A stretch of 37,400 nucleotides of DNA from Oscillospiraceae bacterium (lineage in GTDB: Bacteria; Bacillota; Clostridia; Oscillospirales; Ruminococcaceae): NCBI GenBank assembly GCA_017518255.1, contig JAFWVK010000060.1:1-37400 (forward strand), in the 5' to 3' direction. Each line of letters starts with the position of its first letter. Position 1 is the stretch's first letter. Made by a program: the position numbers and the translations under genes. Shown here in pieces: positions 1-8,002 of this stretch. The notes beneath the pieces are model-generated. The model saw only the letters and a program-made list of their open reading frames with translations. It was not told where the DNA came from and ran no database searches.

Positions 1-176
1 AGTTTGCGGGGTCGAGGGGCAGAGCCCTCGCCGCACTCCGCAGAGTGCGGAATTCCCCGGCGAAGGAGCTCCGCGGGGGTGAATCCGATAAAACGATCCG
101 GTGGATCGTTTTTCGGAGAGGGGAGCCCTGCGATAGAGGGCGCCCCTAAGTGAATTGCAAAGCAATTCACAGACTG
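1..176 (-). repeat. Dispersed intergenic repeat, copy 1 (partial, window edge)
   Basis: The first 35 bases match, in inverted orientation, the end of the repeat copy at 425-596 and the copy at 13251-13437: the shared string reads AGTTTGCGGGTCGAGGGCAG, here with single-base insertions. The stretch is packed with short inverted repeats, for example GATCCGGTGGATC near 97 and GTGAATTGCAAAGCAATTCAC around 150-170. No gene is visible. Together with copy 2 it brackets positions 177-416 as an inverted pair. It could be a non-autonomous element or a structured intergenic RNA; no terminal transposase sites were identified. Confidence 0.5.
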
Positions 177-416
177 TCACGACCGCTTAAGTTGTTCGCA
201 TTGGCTGACCAAAGCCCTCGCTTTTGTGCGTAAATCGGAATAAATACGCTGTTTTTGTGCTTGATAAACCTGATATGCGTTAATCGGTTTACTGGGTAAA
301 CTCAGATTACTCAGCAAACTTAGATTACTCAGTAAACCAAGTTTACTCGGTAAACTGATATTTTGATATTGGTGCTCCGGCAGCATGTTTGCGCATCCGG
401 CGGCGATTGCTTGCAC
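177..416 (-). other. Doubtful small ORF carrying a Leu-Ser-rich repeat
   Basis: A 79-codon frame opens with GTG and has no ribosome-binding site ahead of it (the upstream bases are T/A rich). Its middle reads as a Ser-Asn-Leu-Ser-Leu repeat that is simply the translation of the palindromic TTTACT/AGTAAA repeats at 286-360. The frame sits between inverted copies of a dispersed repeat. I list it because nothing else explains 177-416, but the repeat-driven composition and the missing start signals argue against a real protein. Confidence 0.15.
286..360. repeat. TTTACT/AGTAAA palindromic repeat cluster
   Basis: Five or so alternating copies of TTTACT..GTAAACT and its inverse, spaced about 15 bases, form a region able to fold in several registers. 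A related hairpin, GTAAACTGAG-TTTA-CTCAGTTTAC, occurs at 9904-9927 between a micropeptide gene and its hydrolase gene. Function unknown. Confidence 0.6.
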
Positions 417-424
417 TTGATAAT

Positions 425-596
425 AAAGAAGTATCCGCTGCGCGGATGCTATTTAGAATGGGCGCCTCTATCGCAGGCGCCCAAGCCCCCGAGCTCTTAC
501 TACGCAAAGGGAGTTTCGCTCGTTGCGACGAGCGACAAGGGCGCTGCCCTTGACCCGCAAACTTTTGAAAAAGTTTGATCAAAACTTTTGATATGT
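425..596 (+). repeat. Dispersed intergenic repeat, copy 2
   Basis: About 170 bases align with the reverse complement of 13251-13437. Shared blocks in order are a (G)TATCCGC/TATCGC hairpin, AATGGG(C/T)GCCT with its inverted partner GGCGCCC, GGGAGTTTCGCTC, GGGC(T)GCCCT(T/C)GACCCGC and AAACTTTTGAAAAAGTTTGA followed by TCAAAACTTTTGAT. Each block is itself a stem-loop, so the element is a chain of hairpins. No coding potential is convincing. A second short duplication lies around it: GCTCCGGC..CATCCGGCGGCG at 374-405 and 600-631. Confidence 0.6.
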
Positions 597-725
597 TGCG
601 CTCCGGCTGCGTGTTTGTGCATCCGGCGGCGCAGTGCGTGACCGGAATGCTTTAGCAATAAGGATACAGAACAAGGAACGGAAAAAGTGAATAGTGAATA
701 AAGAAAAACGAAAAGATAAAAGTAT

Positions 726-765
726 AAGCCGCCAAATCATCGCATTTACGCTGATTTGGCGGCTT
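726..765. terminator. Strong hairpin, terminator-like
   Basis: A 14-bp perfect stem (AAGCCGCCAAATCA at 726-739 with its complement at 752-765) encloses a 12-base loop and is followed by TTCTTC. It lies downstream of the minus-strand kinase gene (862-2166), and in that direction the stem is followed by TATACTTTTATC. It is the probable end of the LytTR two-component operon. Confidence 0.6.
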
Positions 766-861
766 TCTTCTATCTATGCATAAAAATGGGATTCCAAAGG
801 GTCACTGACCCTTTGGCAGAGTTTGAGACGGAGTCTCATTATAAATCCGTCGGAGACACCG

Positions 862-2166
862 CTATACCGGTTTCAGCCAGAGGTTCAGTTCCAGTGTGAA
901 CAGATGCTCGTCGGCGCTGATTGCTGCATCCCCGTCATATTTCTTTGCGGTGCGCACAATATTCGCAACGCCGAAACCGTGCATCGAGGGATTCTCCGTT
1001 TTTGTTGTCCGGAGCTGGTTGCCGTTCCGAACCTCAACCCGCTCAAACACCGGATTCGTGATTTTCAGGAAAAAATATCCCTGCTGAAAATCCGAGTGAA
1101 TCCGAATCTCCTTCTCCTGCCCGCTGCCGTCCTTTGCGCATGCCTCAATCGCATTATCGACCGCATTCGCAAGAATCGTGCACAGGTCTGCATTCGTGAT
1201 GCCGACCGTCGGCGCATAGCCGGAAAACTGAATTTTCGTGTGATGCTGCGCCGCCTTTTCGTTTTTATCGCTGAGCAGCGCATTCACGATGATATTGCCC
1301 GTGTCAAAGGTGCTTTTCCGCGTCAGGCTCATCTGCTCGATATCGTCCATGTATTCGCAGGCGCGGCTGACCTCGTTCTCCGCAAGCAGACTGCGCAGGC
1401 AGAGCAGGTGATTCTTGAAATCATGCCGGAACTCGCGGAACTCATTGTAAATCGTTTCGATCTTCTTGTAATACTCCACCTGATTTTCAAGCTGTACCGA
1501 AAGGAGCTGCGAAATCTGCTCATGCTCCTGCGCCTCCGCGTTGACCTTCATCACGCGCATCATGATATACGCGGTGAAGATCACAACCGGCAGAATCAGC
1601 ACGCGCGCAATGCCGTTGAACTCCGTGCGCACGGTGGTGTATTCAAAGAAGCTCATGAACAGGAGAAACGCCAGAATCATCAGATAAAGCCGCTGCGGAA
1701 AGTGCTGCAGCGCCTTGGAAACTGCCGGTGCATTTTGCCTGCACCGCATCCAGAGCAGACAGATGCCGATCACTGCCGCCTCGATCACGCATGCAAGCGT
1801 ATTCAGCAAAAGCTGATCCTGCGTGAACAGCAGCAGAATGTTCGTGTAATTGGAATTGATGACGAACGAGAGCACGCTGATATAGAGCATGCGCCGGAAC
1901 CGCTGCCGGAAGACCGCGGCAAAGCATCCGGCTTTCCCGAGCATCAGGAGCACAAGCACCGCGACCCGAACCGCCGGATTCTGCAGCACCGGAATAATCA
2001 TGGTTCCGGGGATGACAAACAGCATTTGCGCCGCCGCATTCAGCAGCACCGCCGCCCCGAGCAGCGGGATTTTTTTTGTCGGCTGCCATCCTGCCGAAAC
2101 CGCAATCAGCCGGATATATGCCGCACTCTGCAAGAGCGCCGCGAGAAAAAATATGGCATACATCAT
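862..2166 (-). CDS. GHKL sensor histidine kinase (AgrC/HPK10 type)
   Basis: Membrane sensor that should autophosphorylate and pass phosphate to the LytTR regulator encoded 6 bases upstream. The N-terminal ~205 residues are hydrophobic with about six membrane segments, followed by a dimerisation helix containing the phospho-acceptor in RHDFKNH (His248), the HPK10 pattern. An N box (NAVDNAIEA) and a G box (HGFGVANI) complete a GHKL ATP-binding domain. Length 434 aa is normal for AgrC-like kinases, which usually sense exported peptides. No agrB/agrD-like genes are adjacent; the nearest candidate ligand is the micropeptide at 3088-3120, divergently transcribed from the same intergenic region. The family call is firm; the ligand is inferred. 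Confidence 0.93.
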   Translation of the reverse strand: MMYAIFFLAALLQSAAYIRLIAVSAGWQPTKKIPLLGAAVLLNAAAQMLFVIPGTMIIPVLQNPAVRVAVLVLLMLGKAGCFAAVFRQRFRRMLYISVLSFVINSNYTNILLLFTQDQLLLNTLACVIEAAVIGICLLWMRCRQNAPAVSKALQHFPQRLYLMILAFLLFMSFFEYTTVRTEFNGIARVLILPVVIFTAYIMMRVMKVNAEAQEHEQISQLLSVQLENQVEYYKKIETIYNEFREFRHDFKNHLLCLRSLLAENEVSRACEYMDDIEQMSLTRKSTFDTGNIIVNALLSDKNEKAAQHHTKIQFSGYAPTVGITNADLCTILANAVDNAIEACAKDGSGQEKEIRIHSDFQQGYFFLKITNPVFERVEVRNGNQLRTTKTENPSMHGFGVANIVRTAKKYDGDAAISADEHLFTLELNLWLKPV

Positions 2167-2172
2167 CGGCGC

Positions 2173-2883
2173 TCACCGCTTTGCAAAGTGGTAGCGCTTG
2201 ATATAATCCTGAAACGCTTTTTTGAACGGCGTGTTTTTCAGCTTGCTGATGACGGCTTTCTCCTGATTGTCCAGCAGAATCGTGTTATCCGAATGCGAGA
2301 GGATATGCCGGAACCCGACAAGATAGGTTCTGTGGCTGCGGAAAAAGCGGTCCTCCGGAAGCTGCGCCTCCAGTTCGGAGAGCGTCTTTTTATAGAGAAA
2401 GCCCTCCTCGGTTGTCCGGATAAAGCAGTATTTATCCGAAGCTTCTGCATAGATGATATCATCAATGTTGATGCGCCTGCTGACTTCGTTCTCCTTGATG
2501 ACGATATACTTGTCATCATCTTGATCGGTGAGGAAGTCATCAAGCGCGGAGCTGAGCTTTTCGGCGTTGATCGGCTTGAGCAGAAAGCGGTACGCATTGA
2601 CCTCGAATGTATCAAAGACGATGTGCGGAAAGCTCGTCAGAAAGATGATCGGCGTCTGATTGTGCTCGGCGCGCAGTTTCCGCGCGGTTTCGAGCCCGTC
2701 GAGCCCCTCCATCTGGTAATCGAGAAAGAGCAGATCGGCTTCAAAATATCCGGCAGTCAGCTCCGAGCCGGATTTATAGTAGACATATTGGAATATCATG
2801 TTTCGCTTTTGTGCGTATTTGTCAAGCTGACGCTTCAGCTCGCGCTGCATGATCGGTTCGTCGTCGCAGATTGCAATTTTCAT
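2173..2883 (-). CDS. LytTR-family response regulator (AgrA type)
   Basis: A receiver domain (residues 1-120) has the acidic pair DD at 7-8 and the phospho-acceptor Asp55 in LFLDYQ. A C-terminal LytTR DNA-binding domain (about 130-230) contains the FxR-SH-R-YLV pattern. LytTR proteins bind pairs of 9-bp direct repeats about 21 bp apart upstream of -35 elements. Exactly such pairs occur at five promoters in this window (2960/2981, 7762/7783, 8349/8370, 9719/9740, 15277/15298), one of them 80-120 bases from this gene's own start. Start ATG 2883 has AAGGA 11 bases upstream. It forms an operon with the downstream kinase. Target assignment is inferred from box geometry. Confidence 0.95.
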   Translation of the reverse strand: MKIAICDDEPIMQRELKRQLDKYAQKRNMIFQYVYYKSGSELTAGYFEADLLFLDYQMEGLDGLETARKLRAEHNQTPIIFLTSFPHIVFDTFEVNAYRFLLKPINAEKLSSALDDFLTDQDDDKYIVIKENEVSRRINIDDIIYAEASDKYCFIRTTEEGFLYKKTLSELEAQLPEDRFFRSHRTYLVGFRHILSHSDNTILLDNQEKAVISKLKNTPFKKAFQDYIKRYHFAKR

Positions 2884-2927
2884 ATTGTGTACGTTCCTTG
2901 TCTGTTAGAATGATGTTTTGTGTGATT

Positions 2928-3025
2928 CTGTTTACTCCGCAAATCCGTCCGTTTATGCCGTTCACTCCGGATTTATTCCCGTTCGTTCCGGTTTTGTTGT
3001 GATTTCCCGCGCGCTGTGTTATACT
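2928..3025 (+). promoter_or_regulatory. LytTR-box promoter of micropeptide cassette 1
   Basis: Boxes CCGTTCACTCCGG (core G at 2960) and CCGTTCGTTCCGG (core G at 2981) are 21 bp apart, matching the AgrA-type direct repeat. The second box lies 16 bases before a -35 TTGTGA (2997-3002), which is 17 bp from -10 TATACT (3020-3025). A further upstream pair, GTTTACTCC (2930) and GTTTATGCC (2951), is also 21 bp apart. The weak -35 fits activator dependence. Confidence 0.8.
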
Positions 3026-3087
3026 CAGGTCACAGTCAAGGGAACGACAGAACAAACGAAATCAAACAGCGGAAAGGAGCAGTAACC

Positions 3088-3120
3088 ATGTGGGACTGGA
3101 TCTTCGGAATCTTCGGATAA
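3088..3120 (+). CDS. Leaderless micropeptide MWDWIFGIFG (copy 1)
   Basis: Ten codons and a stop, preceded by a perfect AAAGGAG (3073-3079) at 8 bases. The identical or near-identical peptide recurs at 8471-8506 (MWDWIFGIFGA, GTG start) and 9858-9890 (MWDWLFGIFG). Each copy has a strong ribosome-binding site, the same LytTR-box promoter and a secreted hydrolase gene downstream, and third-position changes keep the residues (ATC/ATT, GGA/GGC/GGT). That is the pattern of a translated, selected product. It is amphipathic and Trp/Phe rich with one Asp, and has no leader or double-glycine site. Plausible roles are a leaderless secreted pheromone, a PSM-like membrane peptide, or a cis-acting leader ORF. 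It lies 184 bases before the next gene. Confidence 0.75.
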   Translation: MWDWIFGIFG

Positions 3121-3249
3121 GTCAGCAAATTTAATAAAATTACTTATGCTGATTCAGGGTTCCTCTAGTATATTAGCACAAAATACGAACTTTGTCAACA
3201 AGTTTTTTGAAAATGATCCGCGCACCCCTCTATCATTTATTTCGGTACC

Positions 3250-3269
3250 AATTTGCAGACATGCAAATT
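3250..3269 (+). promoter_or_regulatory. Hairpin AATTTGCA-GACA-TGCAAATT before hydrolase 1
   Basis: An 8-bp perfect stem with a 4-base loop sits 35 bases before the hydrolase start. The cassette at 8541-8558 has the same stem (ATTTGCA-GCAC-TGCAAAT) at a similar place. It has no T-tract, so it is more likely an RNA stability or processing element in the micropeptide-hydrolase transcript than a terminator. Confidence 0.45.
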
Positions 3270-3304
3270 CATAAAAAATCTATCTGAAAAAAGGAGTAAA
3301 AATC

Positions 3305-4321
3305 ATGAAACACACTGGCAAAATCAAAAAGGTATTCTCGAGACTCGTCAGCGGCGTGCTCGCAGCCGCATCCGCAGTTACGATGGTTGCAGGACTCGGC
3401 ACCGTCACGGCATCGGCGTATTCCAACCAGAACACAAAGCTAAATCCGCAGCAGCTTGTCAACGCCGCGAACAGTGCAGCGGCAGCCGGAACCTATAACG
3501 GCAGCGGCTACAAAAATCTGTGCCTCGCGTTTGTCGCAACAATCGTCCGCGATACCTACAACTTCCAAGACCGCAGCACATCCTGCTGTGCATATAATTA
3601 CGGCAGCCTTTACATGGATCAGTGGACAACGTCATGGGCAAATGTGCCTGCCGGTGCGGATATCTTCTTCGGCGGCAGCACTGTGAACTGCAACGGTCAT
3701 AAGGCAGGTCACGTCGGTATCTATGTCGGAAACGGTCAGATTGTCCATGCATGGGGCGGCAAAATCCAGAAGACCACCGTTCAGTATGTCATCAACTGCG
3801 GCTACCCGATGCGCGGCTGGGGCTGGCACGGCAATTATAACTTTACAAACTCTGCTCCGCTTACATACAAAACAATCAAGAACTATCAGTCCGGCAAGAT
3901 GCTGAATGTTGTCGGCAACAGCAGCGCAAACGGCGCAAATGTCACGGTTTATCAGAAGGACGGCACCACCGGTCAGAACTTTAAGCTCAACAAAAGCAAC
4001 GGCACCAAGTCCTTCGGCGGTGTTGCATATCAGAAGTACACGTTTGAAGCACAGTGCTCGCCGAGCCGCCGCCTGAATGTCTACGGTTCGACCTCTGTCT
4101 CCGGCAATAACGTCAACCTCTGGACAACCTCCGGCCACGATACGCAGGATTGGATCCTGACGCCCTCTCCGTACGGCGGCGCAGGCTACTACATCATCCG
4201 TTCCGCAAATAACACCAGCTGCGTCCTGACAGAAACAGGCACCGCAAACGGCTCCAATGTCCAGATTTCCACCTACCAGAGCGGCAACAAAAACCAGATC
4301 TGGTATCTCGGAACGATTTAA
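3305..4321 (+). CDS. Secreted NlpC/P60- or CHAP-like hydrolase with ricin-B lectin domain
   Basis: The protein starts with a basic, Ala-rich signal peptide (cleavage probably near ASAYS, residue 40). A papain-fold peptidase region follows (about 50-175), with the candidate nucleophile Cys73 in NLCLAFV, His136 in AGHVGIYVGNG and further His148, as in CHAP/NlpC-P60 peptidoglycan endopeptidases or amidases. Residues ~180-338 form a ricin-B beta-trefoil, with repeats of the type GKMLNV..GANV..YQ...QNFKL and the QIW end motif. The likely role is cleavage of cell-wall peptide bonds after sugar binding. Start ATG 3305 follows AAAGGAG. It is cassette 1 of the micropeptide/hydrolase family and ends in a strong terminator. 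Targets (own wall, siblings or competitors) are unknown. Confidence 0.85.
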   Translation: MKHTGKIKKVFSRLVSGVLAAASAVTMVAGLGTVTASAYSNQNTKLNPQQLVNAANSAAAAGTYNGSGYKNLCLAFVATIVRDTYNFQDRSTSCCAYNYGSLYMDQWTTSWANVPAGADIFFGGSTVNCNGHKAGHVGIYVGNGQIVHAWGGKIQKTTVQYVINCGYPMRGWGWHGNYNFTNSAPLTYKTIKNYQSGKMLNVVGNSSANGANVTVYQKDGTTGQNFKLNKSNGTKSFGGVAYQKYTFEAQCSPSRRLNVYGSTSVSGNNVNLWTTSGHDTQDWILTPSPYGGAGYYIIRSANNTSCVLTETGTANGSNVQISTYQSGNKNQIWYLGTI

Positions 4322-4359
4322 GATGACTCCGGCGGATTTATAATCCAAAAAAACAAAAA

Positions 4360-4395
4360 CCCCCGTGCTGAACATGATCTCAGCACGGGGGTTTT
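4360..4395. terminator. Bidirectional terminator
   Basis: CCCCCGTGCTGA (4360-4371) pairs with TCAGCACGGGGG (4380-4391) over an 8-base loop, with AAAA before and TTTT after. It lies between convergent genes ending at 4321 and 4422 and serves both. Confidence 0.9.
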
Positions 4396-4421
4396 ATGAT
4401 TCATTTATTCCGATGTGATCT

Positions 4422-4814
4422 TCAGGACACAGCCGAAGTATTTCCGCTGATGATATAATCCAGCAGCGAGCCGGCGGACTGTCTGATTACTGCCGAAGCT
4501 CCGGAATTACCGGCGGCAGGAAGATTCGTTTTGTACATCATGACTTGATTTTTGCCGACATAATAATCCAGATATGCAACTTCAGAAACTGTTACATCCG
4601 GATAAGTCTGCTGCTGTGTCTCGATGCTGACCGCAGTGTTTTCAGCATACAGCTGTTCTCCTGCCGTATAAAAAACGATGCATCCGTCTTTTTCATCCAG
4701 TACAACTGTTTCTGACCGGACAAAATCCATGTGGATGATCAGTTTGACCGCTGCAAACAGCAGACCGAATACACAGAGTGCTGCGATCTTCGCGGCAAAT
4801 GACATTTCTTTCAC
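4422..4814 (-). CDS. Small membrane-anchored protein of unknown function
   Basis: A 130-residue protein with one N-terminal membrane segment (about 8-28, AAKIAALCVFGLLFAAVKLI) and a polar extracytoplasmic domain rich in Thr/Val/Tyr. There is no Cys lipobox and no recognised motif. The GTG start at 4814 overlaps the ABC exporter stop by 4 bases and has GGAGG just ahead; the ATG at 4805 is an alternative but sits too far from that site. As last gene of a LytTR-controlled exporter operon it may be an accessory or immunity protein, by context only. Confidence 0.75.
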   Translation of the reverse strand: MKEMSFAAKIAALCVFGLLFAAVKLIIHMDFVRSETVVLDEKDGCIVFYTAGEQLYAENTAVSIETQQQTYPDVTVSEVAYLDYYVGKNQVMMYKTNLPAAGNSGASAVIRQSAGSLLDYIISGNTSAVS

Positions 4815-6505
4815 TGTGCCCTCCCGATGAATCTGCGATAGTTTTCAGAATGTTCGATCAGCGCTGCATCATTGCCGGTTGTGATCCGATGATTCTGCTC
4901 AAAGACAATAATGTTTTCGTATTTACGGAGTGAACTGACATCATGTGAAATGACGATTACAATTTTATCGGATAAATACTGTTCGATATAGGCCATCATT
5001 TTCTGTGTGAGTGCCGGATCCATTCCGGAAAAAGACTCATCGAAAATATACGCATCACAATCCCGCAGCAATGCACGCGCAACGTAGATTCGCTGCTTTT
5101 CACCGCCGGACAGATTCGCACCGTTTTCACAGATCAGTGTATCAAGGCCGGTTTCCAGCTTATCAGTAAATTCATCAATAAAGCATGCATGAACAGCCGC
5201 CTCCAGCCGATCCTCCGGAACATCGGCTCCGAGCGTGATGTTTTCCCGGATTGAGCAGCCGTCAAGCAGCACACTGTCCTGAAAAACCATTGCCACTCTG
5301 GAGCGAACCGCGTTCGCAGACACGGTTTGCAGATCCATATCGTTCAGAGAGATACTTCCGCTGTCTGGCAGATTGAACTTCAGGATCGCACCGGCCAGTG
5401 TCGATTTACCGATACCGCTGTTTCCGATAACTGCGTAGATATTGCCTGCACGGAATGTATAGCTGAAATGTTCCAGCACCGGCGCCTCCTGATAGGAAAA
5501 GCAAACATCATTGAACGCGATCCGCGTGATTGTTTCTTCCGGTTCAGAACCGGAAAGATCCTCTTCCGGCTCTGCGAAAACAGCATCCACACGGTTCATG
5601 GAGACAGTTGCCTTGACCCATGCGATCACAACATTGACGATGTTGGAAATACTGCCGCTGAGAATACCTGTCAGACTGTCAAAAACAAACAGAATGCCGA
5701 TTGTCAGCGTACCGTTATAAACTGCAAGGACACCGATGATAAAAATCACGATGGAACTAATGAAGCTGATGATCCCGTTCAGACTTCCGTAGATATAGCT
5801 GATCAGATAGGATTTATAATTGAGCGCAACCATTTTTTGAGATACGCCGTCATATTTTCCCATCATGGCATGCTCGGCACGGTAAGCGCGAATGCTTTTA
5901 ATGTGTCCGGCAATCTGGCGCACCAATCCCATATGCACTGCATTGTTCTGCAGAATTTCCTGCTGATTTTTTTTTGTGATGCCTGAAAGGCGGCATGAAA
6001 TGATGATCTGCAGTGTGATGACTACAAACGAAATCAATGCAAGCTTCGGATTCAGATACAGGATAAAGCCAATGGTCAGAACCACTGTAAAAACGGAATT
6101 CATGAGCGTGACAATATAATTGCAGAGCAAATTGGAGATCTTCTCTACATCCTCTGTCACATTTATGACAAACTGACTGCTTGTCTGTTCCTGCATCTTA
6201 TGCACGGAGATCCGGTTGATCTTCTGCAAAATACGTCTGCGGAGATCATAGCTGATTTCCTGCGAGACATGTGTATTCAGATAACCGATGACATAAGAGC
6301 ATGCCTGTTCGGTAAGTGTCAGAACCAGAAGCAGGACAACGATTTTTTTCAGCAAACCGATGTTTTCTCTCTGTATCACGTCATCAATGATGATGCTCAG
6401 AAAATAAGTCTTGACAAGACCGCATACGGTGACGATCCCGGCAAAAAACACGATCACCAGATAAAGCCATCGGTATCTGCGAAAATACTCACTGTAGTTC
6501 TTCAT
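4811..6505 (-). CDS. ABC exporter, fused membrane and ATPase domains
   Basis: A half-transporter of 564 aa with six membrane helices in residues ~1-300. Its ATPase domain has Walker A GNSGIGKST, the signature LSGGEKQR and Walker B DAYIFDES, followed by the H-loop SHD. It lacks an N-terminal C39 peptidase, so it should export unprocessed substrates. I prefer ATG 6505 (MKNYSEYF) over the upstream start at 6559, because that longer form would overlap the preceding gene by 70 bases; with 6505 the overlap is 17. Its promoter shares the LytTR box geometry of the micropeptide genes, so export of the leaderless peptides (as Pmt does for AgrA-controlled PSMs) is an attractive but unproven role. Confidence 0.92.
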   Translation of the reverse strand: MKNYSEYFRRYRWLYLVIVFFAGIVTVCGLVKTYFLSIIIDDVIQRENIGLLKKIVVLLLVLTLTEQACSYVIGYLNTHVSQEISYDLRRRILQKINRISVHKMQEQTSSQFVINVTEDVEKISNLLCNYIVTLMNSVFTVVLTIGFILYLNPKLALISFVVITLQIIISCRLSGITKKNQQEILQNNAVHMGLVRQIAGHIKSIRAYRAEHAMMGKYDGVSQKMVALNYKSYLISYIYGSLNGIISFISSIVIFIIGVLAVYNGTLTIGILFVFDSLTGILSGSISNIVNVVIAWVKATVSMNRVDAVFAEPEEDLSGSEPEETITRIAFNDVCFSYQEAPVLEHFSYTFRAGNIYAVIGNSGIGKSTLAGAILKFNLPDSGSISLNDMDLQTVSANAVRSRVAMVFQDSVLLDGCSIRENITLGADVPEDRLEAAVHACFIDEFTDKLETGLDTLICENGANLSGGEKQRIYVARALLRDCDAYIFDESFSGMDPALTQKMMAYIEQYLSDKIVIVISHDVSSLRKYENIIVFEQNHRITTGNDAALIEHSENYRRFIGRAQ

Positions 6506-7493
6506 TCCGGCGCACGGTCCTTTCTTTGCGAAGCAGAAGACTTCCGATTTCAACTGCAACCAGCAGCATCAGAAGCAGAACGGTCCAAAGATTTCCGAAG
6601 TGAGCATCCCCGAAGAACAGAAACAGCAGGGTTTCAGATGCACAGCGGAATCCGGTGTTTGCCGAAATATCCTGCTGACGCAGATAGCACAGTGTCATCA
6701 GAATACTGAGCAGTGTGACAGACAGCACACGCTGAACGCTCAGGGTTTCCATGGACCGGCACAAAGCAAATACGAACAGCAGATTGGTCAGTATGATGTA
6801 TCCGGTGACAGAATCTTTCGCTGTTTTCAGATAAGTATAATGCCGCACCAGAAGTTCCTGTGATGCGCAGTACAAACATATGCTGATAAGATGCAGTGCC
6901 ATCATGCCGGGTGTATTGCTTTCAGCTGCAAAATGAAATACATTTCTGCCTGATATCAATGCTGCTGCACCGATCAGCACACCGGTGCAGCCAAGTCCCT
7001 TCAGCAATCCGAACAGCAATCTGCGCAGATCGAAATGCAAACCGTTCAGATGGATCCAGAGATCATTCGGATAGGCGGAGAATTCCGTACCGAGAATTTT
7101 ATGCTTCTCCGAAAGTGCTCTCTCCGGATCCGGAATGCTTGTCAAATAGGTATGCGAAATCACCAGATCAAATGCTTCATCCTGAAAGGGGAGAGCGTAT
7201 CCGTCTCCCTGAACAAAATGATACTGATTGTGCATCTGATCTGGTATATTATGGTTGGCCGTTTCAACAAAAGATGCATCATAATCAAGCCCGCATATTT
7301 CGCAGGACTGAAAACAATCATCCAGAAAAAACGTAAAGATACCTGTTCCGCAGCCTACATCCAGAATCTTTGCACCTTTCAGCTCCGGCAGATGCCTGCA
7401 AAGGATTTCCTTTGTGCTATCCGTCAGACTGATGATGCGGGATGCTGCTAACTGCTGTGCGTTCTGACAGTAATCTGACCAACTGTATTTCAT
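6489..7493 (-). CDS. Chimeric protein: truncated SAM methyltransferase plus CPBP-like membrane domain
   Basis: Residues ~1-138 are the front half of a class I methyltransferase, with SAM-binding motif DVGCGTGIF, the acidic LDYD of strand 2, and the post-II/III region AFDLVISH. The usual C-terminal half is missing. From about residue 150 the protein becomes a polytopic membrane domain resembling CPBP proteins. It has degenerate motifs: QELLVR in place of EExxxR, and GDAHFGNLW near the last motif. Catalysis by either half is doubtful. Start ATG 7493 has GAGGTG 5 bases upstream. It is the first gene of a three-gene operon with an ABC exporter. The fusion may be functional or the scar of an in-frame deletion between two neighbouring genes near 7050-7090. 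Confidence 0.75.
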   Translation of the reverse strand: MKYSWSDYCQNAQQLAASRIISLTDSTKEILCRHLPELKGAKILDVGCGTGIFTFFLDDCFQSCEICGLDYDASFVETANHNIPDQMHNQYHFVQGDGYALPFQDEAFDLVISHTYLTSIPDPERALSEKHKILGTEFSAYPNDLWIHLNGLHFDLRRLLFGLLKGLGCTGVLIGAAALISGRNVFHFAAESNTPGMMALHLISICLYCASQELLVRHYTYLKTAKDSVTGYIILTNLLFVFALCRSMETLSVQRVLSVTLLSILMTLCYLRQQDISANTGFRCASETLLFLFFGDAHFGNLWTVLLLMLLVAVEIGSLLLRKERTVRRNEELQ

Positions 7494-7717
7494 TTTTTCA
7501 CCTCTTTTCTGTCCTGCATATTAAAACTGCCGGAACCGCGGGCTGTGGTTCCTCCCTGAAATTTTAACATGCCATCCGTCCGGTCTTCTGCGTATGTCAA
7601 AAAGCAATCATGCTGGTCGCATAATCCGGCTGCCCGTCAAGAAGATCCAAAACTCGGCAGCACGATATGATGATGCTGTTTTTTAACATAAAAATGAATG
7701 TCTGAATTGCAATCAAT
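7494..7717 (-). other. Long 5' leader of the exporter operon
   Basis: About 215 transcribed bases separate the predicted start site (around 7710) from the first gene. They contain the hairpin GGAACC..GGTTCC (7530-7552) and an unsupported 30-codon frame (7689-7597) without a ribosome-binding site. I see no riboswitch consensus. Confidence 0.3.
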
Positions 7718-7785
7718 ATTATAGCATTGCAGTGACTATGCGTCAATATTTTTCCGGTGAACGGTCGATTTTTTCCGGTGAACGG
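7718..7785 (-). promoter_or_regulatory. LytTR-box promoter of the exporter operon
   Basis: On the minus strand, two copies of CCGTTCACCGGAAA (core G at 7783 and 7762) lie exactly 21 bp apart. The second is 16 bases from -35 TTGACG (7746-7741), which is 17 bp from -10 TATAAT (7723-7718). Spacings equal those of the micropeptide promoters. Confidence 0.85.
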
Positions 7786-7872
7786 TATACAGAACGTAAA
7801 TACAGACCGATTTCTGAAACTGTTAATTATACCGATAGGAATTATATGAATAGCGGCAGAAAGTTCTCATAC

Positions 7873-7901
7873 TTGACAAACACGTACAGATCGTGTATAA
7901 T
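7873..7901 (+). promoter_or_regulatory. Sigma-A promoter
   Basis: TTGACA (7873-7878), 17-bp spacer, TATAAT (7896-7901): a consensus vegetative promoter about 100 bases before the small gene at 8003. Confidence 0.9.
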
Positions 7902-8002
7902 ATGGGAAAGTTGACATGCCGAATGCAGCATTTTCGCATCCAATATCAGATCAACCAACCGACACCATAATTTACCAACAAAACGAAAGGTGTGAATGTA
8001 TT

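Noticed and set aside
823..2913. 696-codon open frame on the plus strand
   Set aside because: It lies exactly antisense to the LytTR regulator and kinase genes, which have full domain motifs. The antisense frame is Arg/His/Gln rich with no motif and is a by-product of GC-rich third positions.
2173..3120. Classical agr system with AgrB/AgrD
   Set aside because: No AgrB-like membrane peptidase or AgrD-like precursor is present; only AgrC/AgrA-like genes and the micro-ORF.
7597..7689. 30-codon frame in the leader of the exporter operon (MLKNSIIISCC...)
   Set aside because: No ribosome-binding site and no second copy, unlike the WDW micro-ORFs.
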